Source: Welwitschia mirabilis (lineage: Eukaryota; Gnetophyta; Gnetopsida; Welwitschiales). Taken from it: a DNA stretch of 38,611 bases. Below the pieces are notes generated by a model. It made no database searches. It worked only from the letters and a program-made list of their open reading frames with translations, and was not told where the DNA came from. This document shows, in pieces, positions 1 to 10,230 of the stretch (the first letter of the stretch is position 1; the number at the start of each line of letters is the position of its first letter). The stretch is taken from NCBI GenBank assembly GCA_051453625.1, contig JBOZIK010000001.1:53653842-53692452 (forward strand). Direction: 5' to 3'. The translations under genes were made by a program, and so were the position numbers.

Positions 1-334
1 TAATTATCGTATTTCCTTAGCATGTTTTTCTTGTTTAAGTTTTCAATAAAAGGTAATTTCTTGCATAGATAAGTGTTTTTCTCAATAAATTTATGTTTTA
101 ATTTCTTCAGATTTTTGATGTTGTAAGCATTGCTCATGTTCTTTTTATGATGTAACATTTTATTATCCACTCTTTTCTTTACCTGTCAAAATATTTCATA
201 TCTTTATATTTTTCAAATTTGACATTACTCAGCTTTGCACTTCATTTTGGAAAGTTGTCCTCTTTTACCTGCCTTCTCACTCTCATTTAATTTCTTTGCT
301 TTATTTTCCAATATAGGATGCATTGCTTTTCTTT

Positions 335-364
335 GGGGAAGAGTGGAAAGGGATGGGAGAGGGG
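335..364 (+). other. G-rich purine tract (quadruplex-like), copy A
   Basis: Four runs of three or more G occur within 30 bases in otherwise A+T-rich DNA. The loops are 11, 2 and 3 bases, so the first is longer than the usual quadruplex limit of 7. The matching tract in copy C (36293-36317) lies at the same 248-base distance from the polypurine tract and does fit the usual pattern. Confidence 0.5.
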
Positions 365-579
365 ATCCATTTTATGGCTTATTTTCAAAAAAATTTTACT
401 TAATTTAGAGATTTAATGACATGAAATTTTCAAAATTTTCATATACATTATGCATTAATTGTCATTTATCTATGGGATGTGTTTTATAATCCTGTTTTAT
501 AACTTCTAGAAATATCTTTTGAAAAATAAATTAGCTCACAATTATGATTTTTCCACCTATTTTTTGTCAGGGACTAATA

Positions 580-597
580 AAAGCTAAGTGGAGGGCT
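580..597 (+). promoter_or_regulatory. Polypurine tract, copy A
   Basis: AAAAGCTAAGTGGAGGGC lies directly before the LTR start TATGTTGCACTATC. The same purine-rich word occurs at the LTR border of copy C (36534-36551) and, inverted, of copy D (15363-15378). In LTR retroelements this tract primes plus-strand DNA synthesis. One pyrimidine pair interrupts it, in keeping with decay. Confidence 0.65.
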
Positions 598-961
598 ATG
601 TTGCACTATCAATTTAAGGTTATTTAATGGGGGTTTATGAGTAATTTTGTAGGACTTTTATACAAGTTAGGTGCAATTCTAAAGATTTTGAAGATACAAG
701 AGGAAATCTCAGAAAAGTGAAATTCTTATCTAAATTTTAAGGCAATTTCTAATGCATAGAGCTTTGAATAAGGATTAATAACAAAAATGTTAAGTTTCTT
801 CTTAAGAAAATAATCAAAGAAGACCATTGTCCCCTTCATCGTTTCCACGACAAGTAGGATGATGACTGCTAATGTGGACTACTGAGTTATCATTTTAAGA
901 ATATTCTATAATATATTATCATCCCCACTATTATCTAGAAATAGCCTGGATGACATTGACA

Positions 962-1954
962 NNNNNNNNNNNNNNNNNNNNNNNNNNNNNNNNNNNNNNN
1001 NNNNNNNNNNNNNNNNNNNNNNNNNNNNNNNNNNNNNNNNNNNNNNNNNNNNNNNNNNNNNNNNNNNNNNNNNNNNNNNNNNNNNNNNNNNNNNNNNNNN
1101 NNNNNNNNNNNNNNNNNNNNNNNNNNNNNNNNNNNNNNNNNNNNNNNNNNNNNNNNNNNNNNNNNNNNNNNNNNNNNNNNNNNNNNNNNNNNNNNNNNNN
1201 NNNNNNNNNNNNNNNNNNNNNNNNNNNNNNNNNNNNNNNNNNNNNNNNNNNNNNNNNNNNNNNNNNNNNNNNNNNNNNNNNNNNNNNNNNNNNNNNNNNN
1301 NNNNNNNNNNNNNNNNNNNNNNNNNNNNNNNNNNNNNNNNNNNNNNNNNNNNNNNNNNNNNNNNNNNNNNNNNNNNNNNNNNNNNNNNNNNNNNNNNNNN
1401 NNNNNNNNNNNNNNNNNNNNNNNNNNNNNNNNNNNNNNNNNNNNNNNNNNNNNNNNNNNNNNNNNNNNNNNNNNNNNNNNNNNNNNNNNNNNNNNNNNNN
1501 NNNNNNNNNNNNNNNNNNNNNNNNNNNNNNNNNNNNNNNNNNNNNNNNNNNNNNNNNNNNNNNNNNNNNNNNNNNNNNNNNNNNNNNNNNNNNNNNNNNN
1601 NNNNNNNNNNNNNNNNNNNNNNNNNNNNNNNNNNNNNNNNNNNNNNNNNNNNNNNNNNNNNNNNNNNNNNNNNNNNNNNNNNNNNNNNNNNNNNNNNNNN
1701 NNNNNNNNNNNNNNNNNNNNNNNNNNNNNNNNNNNNNNNNNNNNNNNNNNNNNNNNNNNNNNNNNNNNNNNNNNNNNNNNNNNNNNNNNNNNNNNNNNNN
1801 NNNNNNNNNNNNNNNNNNNNNNNNNNNNNNNNNNNNNNNNNNNNNNNNNNNNNNNNNNNNNNNNNNNNNNNNNNNNNNNNNNNNNNNNNNNNNNNNNNNN
1901 NNNNNNNNNNNNNNNNNNNNNNNNNNNNNNNNNNNNNNNNNNNNNNNNNNNNNN
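962..1954. other. Assembly gap (993 N) inside LTR A
   Basis: All bases are N. By comparison with LTR B and LTR C only some 40-60 bases of LTR should be missing here, and in B that missing piece is a poly-T tract (30243-30261). Confidence 0.95.
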
Positions 1955-2013
1955 TGAGTTGTAAATGAGTGCGCCTTTCCTCACCTACCATTTGTTCTTT
2001 TTTACTATATTTT

Positions 2014-2025
2014 CTTATAAATAAG
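2014..2025 (+). promoter_or_regulatory. LTR promoter TATA box, copy A
   Basis: TTATAAATAAGT is conserved at the same place in LTRs B (30316) and C (37039), with related AATAAATA words in F and D. The block GAGATCAAAGGGCAAGAGATCC follows about 60 bases downstream in every copy, as expected for a promoter followed by the R region. Confidence 0.6.
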
Positions 2026-2276
2026 TCCTCTCTAGACTCTCCTTCTCATATTCATTGAACTGGAAATTCTCGTGATAGGAGATCAAAGGGCAAGAGATCC
2101 ATCTGCATGTGTTATAGAAAGACATGCACTTGGTGGAGGGCTGTGTATCCTTCATTGAGACTTGACTGTTTTGTAACCCAGATGCTATTACTCTTTTAAT
2201 ATAAAACTTGGTTTTCTTTTCATGTTTGCATCTTAGATTTTTTGATTTCCCTTATGGTTTATGATTGCCCTTGATA

Positions 2277-2625
2277 TGGTGATAATTTCTTGGGTGATAT
2301 AGATCATTAGGGATAGCCTTTATTAAAGCTGAAAGCAAGTAGAGTTAGGGATATTTTTGCATTACATGTTAGTTTAGATTACGTATTACATTATGCATTA
2401 TATATTTATTCCTTACATTTATCATTTATTTTTTATTCCTATTTTTTTATAAAGAAACCTAAGTCTCATACTCCTAGACTTCAATGAGAATAAAACATTT
2501 TGAATCTATTCCCACACATACTAGTGTGATATATTATGCAAGATATTTATTTATTTTATAATTAATAGAATCCTTTTGAGCCTAAGCACTTGCATAAATA
2601 CAGATCATAATAAGGATTAATTGAG
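2277..2625 (+). mobile_element. Truncated leader of Ty3/gypsy copy A
   Basis: It opens with TGGTGATAATTTC, a decayed primer-binding-site candidate, followed by GATATAGATCATTAGGGA and the TTTATTAAAGCTGAAAGCAAGTAG block also seen in B and C. Similarity to copy C runs to about CATAAATACAGATCATAATA near 2610 and then stops. No gag follows, so this copy is cut off in its leader. Confidence 0.65.
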
Positions 2626-4668
2626 AAATTTCACTACAAATAGAATAGATGCAACTAGAATTTTTTGTACTTTATTATCTTAAAAAATTTTAAATTGTAT
2701 GGTGTAAATCCAAAAAATTTATTGAGTTGCAACTAATATCATGGATTCTGACATGGTTGAAATGGTGTGAAATTTCCCTTGTGATAGGGGTCATCAAGAA
2801 TAAAGAGGAATCATTGAGAATAAATTTAAGTGAAATGTTGATGAAATGAAAAGGCATATTTAAGTGGCAGTCATTCTCCACAATACTAGGTTTAACAACG
2901 ATCATAAAAAACTATTGAATTTTTCGTAAGGGCCATTGAATCCATTATGGAGCTAGCTGAAAAAGTTTGAAGATGGTTGTCGAGAACTCTTGAGTTCTTA
3001 ATAAGTTCTTAATGAGTTCTTTAAATTATAACCACTACTATTATAAAAGCAAGTAATAAAGAAAAAGCAAAGTCACATGAGAAGGTTATAGTGGAAAATT
3101 AAAGTGGGTCATCAAGAATAAGATCTTTCTCTTTCAGGGGCAAGTTCTAAAAGGTAAAGTTAGCTTGAAATCCAATTTAAAGATTTGACTTTGAGCTGAT
3201 GTGAATCAACTTGTAGAACTTTATTATTAATGGTCTTACTTGAAATATAATTTGAAGTTTTATCTTCATGTCGACGTTAGTTGACTAGGCTATTTTTATT
3301 TCTTACTTGTAGAGTCATCAGATTGGCTCAAAATCTAGCTTAAAGTTTTGACTTCAAGTTAGTATCAACCAATCACATGATTTTAGTTGATTATAGGCTT
3401 CTATACCATAAGATGATGAACAAGTTGGCTTGATATATAAATTAAAGTTTAAGTTGGTGCTAGAAAAAATATTCAAGTTTTCATCACAATGGTTTGATTT
3501 GAAATCTATCTCGAAGTTTTAGATTTGGATTGATCTTGATCAAAATGAGTGATATTTTGATATCAAGGTCTATTTAAAAACATTAGTAACTGTTATTTCT
3601 TAATCTTCCTTGAAATAAAAATAAAAAAGAATCTTTTTTTAGTTATTAGATATGGTTTAATAAGTTTTCTTTTAATCAAAAAGTGTTTGCAAGGTTTTTG
3701 ATAATGCATTTTATGGTGATAAGATTTGATGGGATCCTACTATAGCATGCAGTTTAAGAAATCTAAAATGATTATAAATCAATCTGAAGTCTTGAATTTA
3801 GATCAAATATTGGTCAGTTTAGTATTCCTCTATTTTAAACTTGCTTAAAAAAATGTATATTGATACCTGATACACTTCAGCTATTAGTAAAAATAGGTAT
3901 ACCAATTTTTCTTAATTATTTATTTTAAGACTAAACATGTGTACACTAGATAACTTAATATGAATTACACCTCTTAATTATGATAGTAAGGCTTGTGCTA
4001 TAAATTTCAGTCTTTACATGCTAATTATCCATCACTCTTTACCTGAGCTTAAAAGTTTCTTTACTTAGTAATTTCTACATCTTTTTCATCTTTTCTCAAT
4101 TAATCCTCATGTCTTATCCTCCTTCTTCTTCTCTTGTTGCTTCCTTTGTCATTAAGAACATAAAGTATTATTTATTCAACTTGAGTTCTATGCAGATATA
4201 TATGTCCATTAGCAGTGTAGATTCCTAGTCACCTAAAGTCTTCATTAGGTCTATGAATGCAATACAACATTATTCATACTATAATTACAAATGCACTATT
4301 GAGGTCTTGAACACCTTAGATTCCTTATTACTAAGGCTAGCAAATACTTTTTGAAGTAGTGTCATTCTCTAAAGTTTTAGTCCCATGATCCATCACTTCA
4401 TAAGCGAGTATCTAAATGTGAGAAATGAGGAACTACATTGGTAACTTAATTATGGCAATTTAGCTTGTGATGTTTCTTTGGAATTTAGTTTCTAATTTTG
4501 TTTAGATGGATTATGTACTTTAATCTTATAGGCTAGACATTACTCACTCTTAACAAATCCAAAATCCCTTGTTATCTTTAACTTATTAGAATTTAAAATG
4601 CTATATTATACATATAAATTATTGAAGTGGAAATTCAACTAGATTATACATGGATAAGTGTCAAAGAA
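2626..4668. other. Anonymous A+T-rich DNA, no gene seen
   Basis: I find no frame, RNA gene or family I recognise apart from the degenerate repeats at 3163-3560. The 71-codon frame on the minus strand at 2690-2905 has no recognisable motif and is most likely chance. Decayed retroelement DNA is the likely origin, but I cannot show it. Confidence 0.5.
3163..3560 (+). repeat. Degenerate tandem repeat, five units of about 70-100 bases
   Basis: Units begin at about 3163, 3238, 3326, 3428 and 3496. Each starts with a version of (G)CTTGAAATCTA, followed by a variant of TTAAAGTTTTGACTT and then a TTAGTT- or TTGGTG-like stretch. Unit lengths vary (75, 88, 102, 68 bases) and the tails differ, so this is an old, drifted array. 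I recognise no coding role. Confidence 0.5.
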
Positions 4669-5244
4669 NNNNNNNNNNNNNNNNNNNNNNNNNNNNNNNN
4701 NNNNNNNNNNNNNNNNNNNNNNNNNNNNNNNNNNNNNNNNNNNNNNNNNNNNNNNNNNNNNNNNNNNNNNNNNNNNNNNNNNNNNNNNNNNNNNNNNNNN
4801 NNNNNNNNNNNNNNNNNNNNNNNNNNNNNNNNNNNNNNNNNNNNNNNNNNNNNNNNNNNNNNNNNNNNNNNNNNNNNNNNNNNNNNNNNNNNNNNNNNNN
4901 NNNNNNNNNNNNNNNNNNNNNNNNNNNNNNNNNNNNNNNNNNNNNNNNNNNNNNNNNNNNNNNNNNNNNNNNNNNNNNNNNNNNNNNNNNNNNNNNNNNN
5001 NNNNNNNNNNNNNNNNNNNNNNNNNNNNNNNNNNNNNNNNNNNNNNNNNNNNNNNNNNNNNNNNNNNNNNNNNNNNNNNNNNNNNNNNNNNNNNNNNNNN
5101 NNNNNNNNNNNNNNNNNNNNNNNNNNNNNNNNNNNNNNNNNNNNNNNNNNNNNNNNNNNNNNNNNNNNNNNNNNNNNNNNNNNNNNNNNNNNNNNNNNNN
5201 NNNNNNNNNNNNNNNNNNNNNNNNNNNNNNNNNNNNNNNNNNNN
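4669..5244. other. Assembly gap (576 N)
   Basis: All bases are N. The flanks TGTCAAAGAA and GAAACTTAAG are not duplicated, so this gap looks different from the roughly 100-N gaps further right. Confidence 0.95.
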
Positions 5245-6913
5245 GAAACTTAAGTTTAAGGAATTTCTACATAACAACTTTAAAAGTATGTGTCACAATT
5301 TGGAGTAAGAGATTGTAGTATTACTAACTTAAGTTGTAGTTTTGGATTTAATGGTTTAAGCATATTTTACTTTGGTTAAAGCAAGGAGGTTATTAAAATG
5401 TTTTAGCTTGAGAAAATAAATGATTCAACTTATTTATAAGAATATTCAACTATTTTTCTTAGAAACTTTCATGAGAAATATGCTAGTTCACAACATTTTT
5501 CCCTAATCAAGTGATCATTTTAACCCTAGAAAATGGAAAGGTCAAAAGATGATGAATAACAAAGGAGCTGTGTAAATTTTTGAAATCAATATGCCATGAA
5601 GTTAGCAGTGTGATAAAGGTGATTAGGCATTTCAATTAACATAAAGAGAAGTTATATGAATACTTAGATTAATGATATCAATGGCCTAGAATAAGCTACA
5701 TGAAATTGTTATTAAAGAACAACAAAGTAAAGCTAAAGGCTAGCCTATACCANNNNNNNNNNACTTTTAATATGAAGGCATCTAAGAAGAAGCTATCAAC
5801 ATGTATTTGTAAAAAGATTGTCAAAATGAATAAGAAGTAATGTAACTTTTTATATCTACTGTGGAGTGCTTAGTAAGATGACATGATTCATCTTGTATAT
5901 GAAGTTACCAATTACAGTTTAAATTACAAAATTAATCCTTAGGAAGATTGTAAAGATATGTATGTCTATAAAGATAACTTTTAATATATATTGTGGAGAA
6001 CATTTTCAAGATTAATATGATACAACTAACTTATAGAAGTAGCAACTTAGGAGATAAAATCAAATGTTAATCAGTGGAAACCTAACCTTTTAGAAAGTTT
6101 TGACAAGAAAACTTCTTAAGGAGGTGAGAAATATCATGTTCATATTTTTACTTTTCTTATAAAATTTGAAAATTTTATGTTTACTGAATTATTTGGAAAA
6201 TATTGAATTATTTTAAGACCTCCAAGTGATATAAATATTATGCTCTTGAGATGCTGTTATATTGAATTGTAGTTTGAGGTCCTTTGATTAAAAGATTACT
6301 TAGAAATCTTTGAAATGTTCTTATAATGGTGATGATTTCTTTCACTTATTATTTTTGCACTTTTTAGAAATTATGTATTATTAAATATAAATTGTAGAGG
6401 CTTTTTATTTATTTTTCCTCATTATTATGATTAAATGTGGAGCATTCTTTTCATATTACTAAAGTGCTTGGTGGCCAAGCAAGCCTTTATGAGATGCTAT
6501 AAAACCTCCACCTATACCATTAGCTCATGATGTGTCCTTTCATATTCTCGAGTCTTATCATCTTATCTATGTTCTTTCACTTTAAATAGAGTTCTTTCTT
6601 CCTCAAGTATAGTTTATTTTTTTGAAAAGAACTTGCCTTAAAATATTAAATCTTAGGAAGTTTAGGAGCTTTAGAGATGTGAAAGATCTTTGAAGAGCTT
6701 GAATACATACAAGTATGATTCTATTCTTTCTTTCTTTTTTTTTGATCCTTTTTTTTAATATACATTCCATTATTAAGATTGTCATATTTATATTTTTGCA
6801 AGAGGAATGTAAAATTGTGTGACACTTGAAAAGATAAATTCAGTTTTGTTTTAAGTCTTATATCCATCCACCTTCTATAATCAATGTCTTAATGTTATTT
6901 ATTCTTAGTATGA
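5245..6913. other. Anonymous A+T-rich DNA, no gene seen
   Basis: Both strands are full of stops. The only long frame, 60 codons on the minus strand at 6603-6785, is low-complexity and unconvincing. A TATA-like GCTATAAAACC occurs near 6498 with no linked gene. A 10-N gap sits at 5753-5762. Confidence 0.5.
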
Positions 6914-7053
6914 GTTGAGAGCTTGTAGTCAAACTTTATCATATTTTTCTTATCATCATGATGTCTTGAACTTATGGTTATGATTTAATAGCTTGTGATC
7001 AAATCTTATCATATTTTTCTTATTATTATGATGTCTTAAACTTATGGTTATGA
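6914..7053 (+). repeat. 70-base tandem duplication
   Basis: Two adjacent 70-base copies each contain GCTTGT, a (T)CAAACTTTATCATATTTTTCTT-like block, ATGATGTCTT and AACTTATGGTTATGA. GCTTGT recurs at 6921 and 6991, exactly 70 bases apart. The copies differ at few sites. They abut the 29-base minisatellite. Confidence 0.8.
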
Positions 7054-7058
7054 ATTCT

Positions 7059-7400
7059 CATAGATCACTGAATGAGGTAATGGACTTCATAGATCACCGA
7101 ATAAGGCAGTGAAGTGAAAATCCCATAGATCACTGAATGAGGTAGTGGAGATAATNNNNNNNNNNNNNNNNNNNNNNNNNNNNNNNNNNNNNNNNNNNNN
7201 NNNNNNNNNNNNNNNNNNNTTTAATGATATATGAGTTTATATATATATATATATGAGAATCACAAATTTTCAAATGAGGTAATGGGATTCACAGATCGCC
7301 AAATGAGGCAATGAAGTAAAATATCAAAAATTATATAAGAACCACAGATTACTGAATGAGGCAATGAGCTTCACATATTACTGAATGAGCTAGTTAAGTG
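7059..7400 (+). repeat. 29-base minisatellite, at least seven units, with a gap inside
   Basis: The unit is a version of CACAGATCACTGAATGAGGCAATGRRSTT. Copies start at about 7059, 7088, 7124, 7261, 7290, 7343 and 7372. Spacing is 29 bases within pairs (7059/7088, 7261/7290, 7343/7372), with longer separators between pairs. A 64-N gap (7156-7219) lies in the middle, so more copies may be hidden. Confidence 0.8.
7156..7219. other. Assembly gap (64 N) inside minisatellite
   Basis: All bases are N. An AT microsatellite (TATATATATATATAT near 7236) lies just to the right. Repeat collapse is the probable cause. Confidence 0.9.
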
Positions 7401-8293
7401 ATTAAGATATGTAAAAATTTATACTAATTATTCTCATTCATAACCATAAGATTAGTGTTTGTGATATATCATGTTTCTTGGAGTCTTTACTTGACTTACC
7501 TATTTTAACTCTTGAAAATCCCTACCTATCTTACCTAGTGTTGCCTAGATCATACTGGAAGCTATAAGATTTTCACAATTCTCATCCCATACTTTTGTGT
7601 AACAAGTGAAAAATATAGAGAATAAATGCTAAAGTGGGCATAAGGATGTGGAGGATCATTAATCCAGTAATTGATGAAAACTCTAGTTGAATAATTTGTA
7701 GTCCTTATTTGTTTCAATTACTTGCTATTATATGCCTGAGTTTCATAAGGACATATTATGTTTTTATATTAAATGTTCCTTGATTCTGATGAGAGATAAA
7801 ATTCATTTTATTATGTATTATTTGCAATTTATGGATTTTATTATGAAGATTCATATTATACTAAATGATTTTTTTCCTAGAATTTTTAACAATGAAATAT
7901 GTTGATTTAAGATCATATTCTTTAATTATTGCTTGATGAAATTTTATGAAAATATTGAATCTTTAATCATGTATTTGTTCACCATTATAATGTCAATTTA
8001 AAATTGTAAATTCTTGAAATTTTCTTTGGGTAAATATGATTTGGCATATTATTTCTATGTTATATCTAAAAAATTATCTTGAAATTTCTTACTCAAATGT
8101 AAATATAGAGAAATATTTCTTAGATGTAATATTTATCTATTATTGATATATTTTTTTAAATGAACATGAGATGCTCCCTAAAAAATTCAAACCCAATATA
8201 AGACGGGTTAATTTAGGTCCATTTTAAATAAATTAATGTTATAAATTATTTTTAAGATAGGAAAGGAAAAATTTAATGTAAAAAGTATGATTG

Positions 8294-8363
8294 GCGCTTA
8301 GGGTAGGGCTCAAAGCACTGACCTTTCTCTTCTCAGTAACTGTCCTCTACCGTTATGCTAATG
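8294..8363 (-). pseudogene. tRNA-like relic (decayed tRNA or SINE head)
   Basis: Read on the minus strand, this shows a D-arm-like AGCATAACGGTAGAGG and, about 30 bases later, a B-box-like GCTTTGAGCCC. A possible anticodon loop CTGAGAA lies between them. The B box has lost the usual GGTTC and the stems pair poorly, so it is not a working tRNA. A tRNA-derived SINE fragment is as likely as a tRNA pseudogene, and chance is possible. Confidence 0.3.
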
Positions 8364-8516
8364 AGTAAGTGCTGAGTATGGACCATTAGTTTTTTTAATT
8401 ATTTTGTGTATTGGGTCTAGTTCTAAATTTATAGCTTTAGCAACATCAAGGATATGCATAAGTAAAACCTCTATAGGCAAATATTACTGCATCAGTCTTA
8501 GGTGAAAGGTCAATTT

Positions 8517-8541
8517 GGGTGCATGCTCGAGATGAGCACCC
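8517..8541. other. GC-rich hairpin
   Basis: GGGTGC and GCACCC form a perfect 6-base stem. An alternative inner stem pairs TGCTC with GAGCA around a 5-base loop. It stands out in A+T-rich DNA, but there is no T-run after it and no gene before it, so no role can be assigned. Confidence 0.45.
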
Positions 8542-8787
8542 AGCCAAGGACTGTGTTAAATGATCAGGCATTCAAAAGTAGGATGATACTATGAGAATAG
8601 GGTTGATATGTAAAAATGCTTTAGGTGTATGAGAAAATTCCCCTAATCTTAGTCGTTAAAAATTTTTTTTCTTGCTATTAAGTGTCGCATTCAAAATTGT
8701 CATGTGTTATTAAAAATGGGTCCTCAGTCAATTGGAATTATGCATAAGTTAAATGCTTTAACATATTAAAACACTTCTCATTTATTT

Positions 8788-9648
8788 AAAGGTAAACCAA
8801 ACATTTTCTTAAGCAATAGTACATTAGTTGAGGAAAGAAGGAAAATGCCCCTAATTCATTTGTGTTTCGTTAATGCTCTCTCTTTTTCCATCAATTCATA
8901 ATTACTTCTTCTATAATGATACCCTATGTATCAATTCATCTGCATTAGAATCTAAGATTTCTCTTTTTAAAAGAGATACTTAAGTGAACAAATAAAAACC
9001 AATTGCCTAATTTATTATCATGGAAGTTTGATAACCTAAAGATCCCAAGAACAGTCCATTGGGTAACCTTTTTAATAAATCACATTTATTGGCTATATTC
9101 ATTTTCATCTTTCCATAAATCATAACCTTAAAATTTCTTACTTAGTAAATTTTAATAATTAGTTTATTTAACTGTTATCATTATTTATTTCTAATGTTAT
9201 ACAATAATATTTATTTTGCTTATATCATTTTTTAAAATATTAAATTAATAAAAGAGAATAATTTTAATACATATTCCACGTAAAATAATTATTTCCTTAT
9301 GATGTATTAACTTCTATTTCATTTTCCTAGCCATATATAGTTAAGTGTATCAATTTTATTAAGCCACATGTACTTAATTGAATGTGTCATCTTGAGTTTA
9401 TGTGATAGGCCTAATCGAATATTAACCAAGTATATTTATCTTCAACATATCATTCTCTTATATATGCTTCCACATCTTACAAACCTATAAATTTTGTCTA
9501 AATATATTAATTATTAATGGGGCAATATAATTTAGAATAATGCCTTCTAAATTTTGGCTAGACTATTTGATCTTATACTTTTTTTATCAAATCTATACAA
9601 CTAGTAAGTCTTTTATTACCTTGTATTGGAATTTCAGACATTACATTT
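8788..9648 (+). repeat. LTR-like end of a second retroelement family, left arm
   Basis: The segment ends in ATTACATTT directly before a tRNA-iMet-type primer-binding site, as an LTR should. A TATA-like CTTATATATGC occurs near 9457. No second copy of this LTR is visible in the window to confirm its ends, so the left border is uncertain and may simply be the edge of the inverted repeat. Confidence 0.45.
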
Positions 9649-9660
9649 TGGTATCAAAGC
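9649..9660 (+). promoter_or_regulatory. Primer-binding site (tRNA-iMet type), left arm
   Basis: TGGTATCAAAGC differs by one base from TGGTATCAGAGC, the usual complement of the 3' end of plant initiator tRNA-Met in many LTR retrotransposons. The right-arm copy (23989-24000, minus strand) reads TGGTATTAGAGC. Each differs from the standard site at a different position. Confidence 0.65.
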
Positions 9661-9689
9661 TACATGAAGTTTTAAAGTGCAAAATTGTG

Positions 9690-10230
9690 AGCATTACATT
9701 TATATCGATTATAATTCTATGGTAGCTTGGTATCTAATATAGATCACAAAGGAAAACTTTATTAAGATTAAAACTATTAAAGGAGTTACTTTACCTTTTA
9801 TTTTACATTTCATAGCTTAATCATTACATGCTTTTCATATTCTGTTTGGTGTGTTTGATAGCTTAAGTTAGTTAGATTTGATAATAGTTTTTCTTGATTA
9901 ATCTAGATTATATAGGACTAATCTCTATGATAGGTTGATTTGGTAATTAGATAGATATTTTATTTAGAGTAGTTTTCATTTTACATTTCATTGCATAGTG
10001 TTTTAGTTTGAATTATTTACCTACATTAGTATTTATTCTACTTAAAAGAAAAATACAAAAACATTTTGTTAAAATCAATTCTCTTTTTTCTCATCTAGTG
10101 CCTTTAATAGATTGTGTTTACTCTCATCTATAATATTATGTGTTTTATACTAGGATTTGTAATTGATAGTATTTACTTATGGACGTAATGGTTTTCATAA
10201 ATATGCATCATAACACCATGCTATGCCACA
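9690..10230 (+). mobile_element. Leader of the resident gypsy family inside the left arm
   Basis: Blocks such as TGATAGCTTAAGTT, TTTTCTTGATTAAT, GGTTGATTTGGTAATTAGAT and TTATTCTACTTA also occur in order at 27330-27600 after LTR F. They occur inverted in copy D (14240-14710) and in the right arm (23440-23965). This shows that the arms carry leader DNA of the same family as copies A-F, although they are preceded by a different primer-binding site. Confidence 0.65.

Larger units (their letters stand above)
1..597 (+). mobile_element. 3' untranslated region of Ty3/gypsy copy A
   Basis: This stretch aligns by eye, in the same order and spacing, with 35860-36551, where it also precedes a polypurine tract and an LTR. 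Shared landmarks include the TTTCAATAAAA block near 40, the GCTCATGTTCTTTT-like block, CTGCCTTCTCACTC near 270, the G-rich tract at 335-364 followed by GGATCCATTTT, and the GGACTAATAAAAG lead-in to the polypurine tract. No reading frame is kept between the copies, so I read it as the non-coding part between pol and the 3' LTR. The left end of the element lies outside the window. Confidence 0.7.
598..2276 (+). repeat. LTR of Ty3/gypsy copy A, interrupted by an N gap
   Basis: The left end begins just after the polypurine tract and the right end is set just before the primer-site-like TGGTGATAATTTC. It shares long blocks with LTR B (29806-30570) and LTR C (36552-37294): the GGTTATTTAATGGGG region, AAGAAGACCATTGTCCCC, GGATGATGACT, the TATA box, GATCAAAGGGCAAGAGATCC, and TTAATATAAAACT. 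About 686 bases are visible outside the N gap at 962-1954, close to the 740-765 of its sisters. Its presence between a 3' UTR and a leader shows that it was shared by two tandem element units. Confidence 0.7.
7401..8787. other. A+T-rich DNA without recognised gene
   Basis: I recognise no coding frame. The stretch includes a tRNA-like relic (8294-8363) and a perfect GC-rich hairpin (8517-8541), both listed separately. Base composition from about 8280 to 8560 is less A+T-rich than its surroundings. Confidence 0.5.

Noticed and set aside
906-1991. Long open frames spanning the N run on both strands
   Set aside because: They consist almost wholly of unknown residues and exist only because N codons are not stops. 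The same holds at 4627-5318, 17040-17441, 26042-26233, 34948-35321 and 35935-36247.
8294-8363. Functional tRNA gene
   Set aside because: The B box is altered and the stems do not pair. The same applies to the relic at 25520-25588. Both are listed only as low-confidence relics.
9540-9725. 61-codon plus-strand frame as a gene
   Set aside because: It crosses the LTR end and the primer-binding site of the left arm and is not open in the right arm copy.
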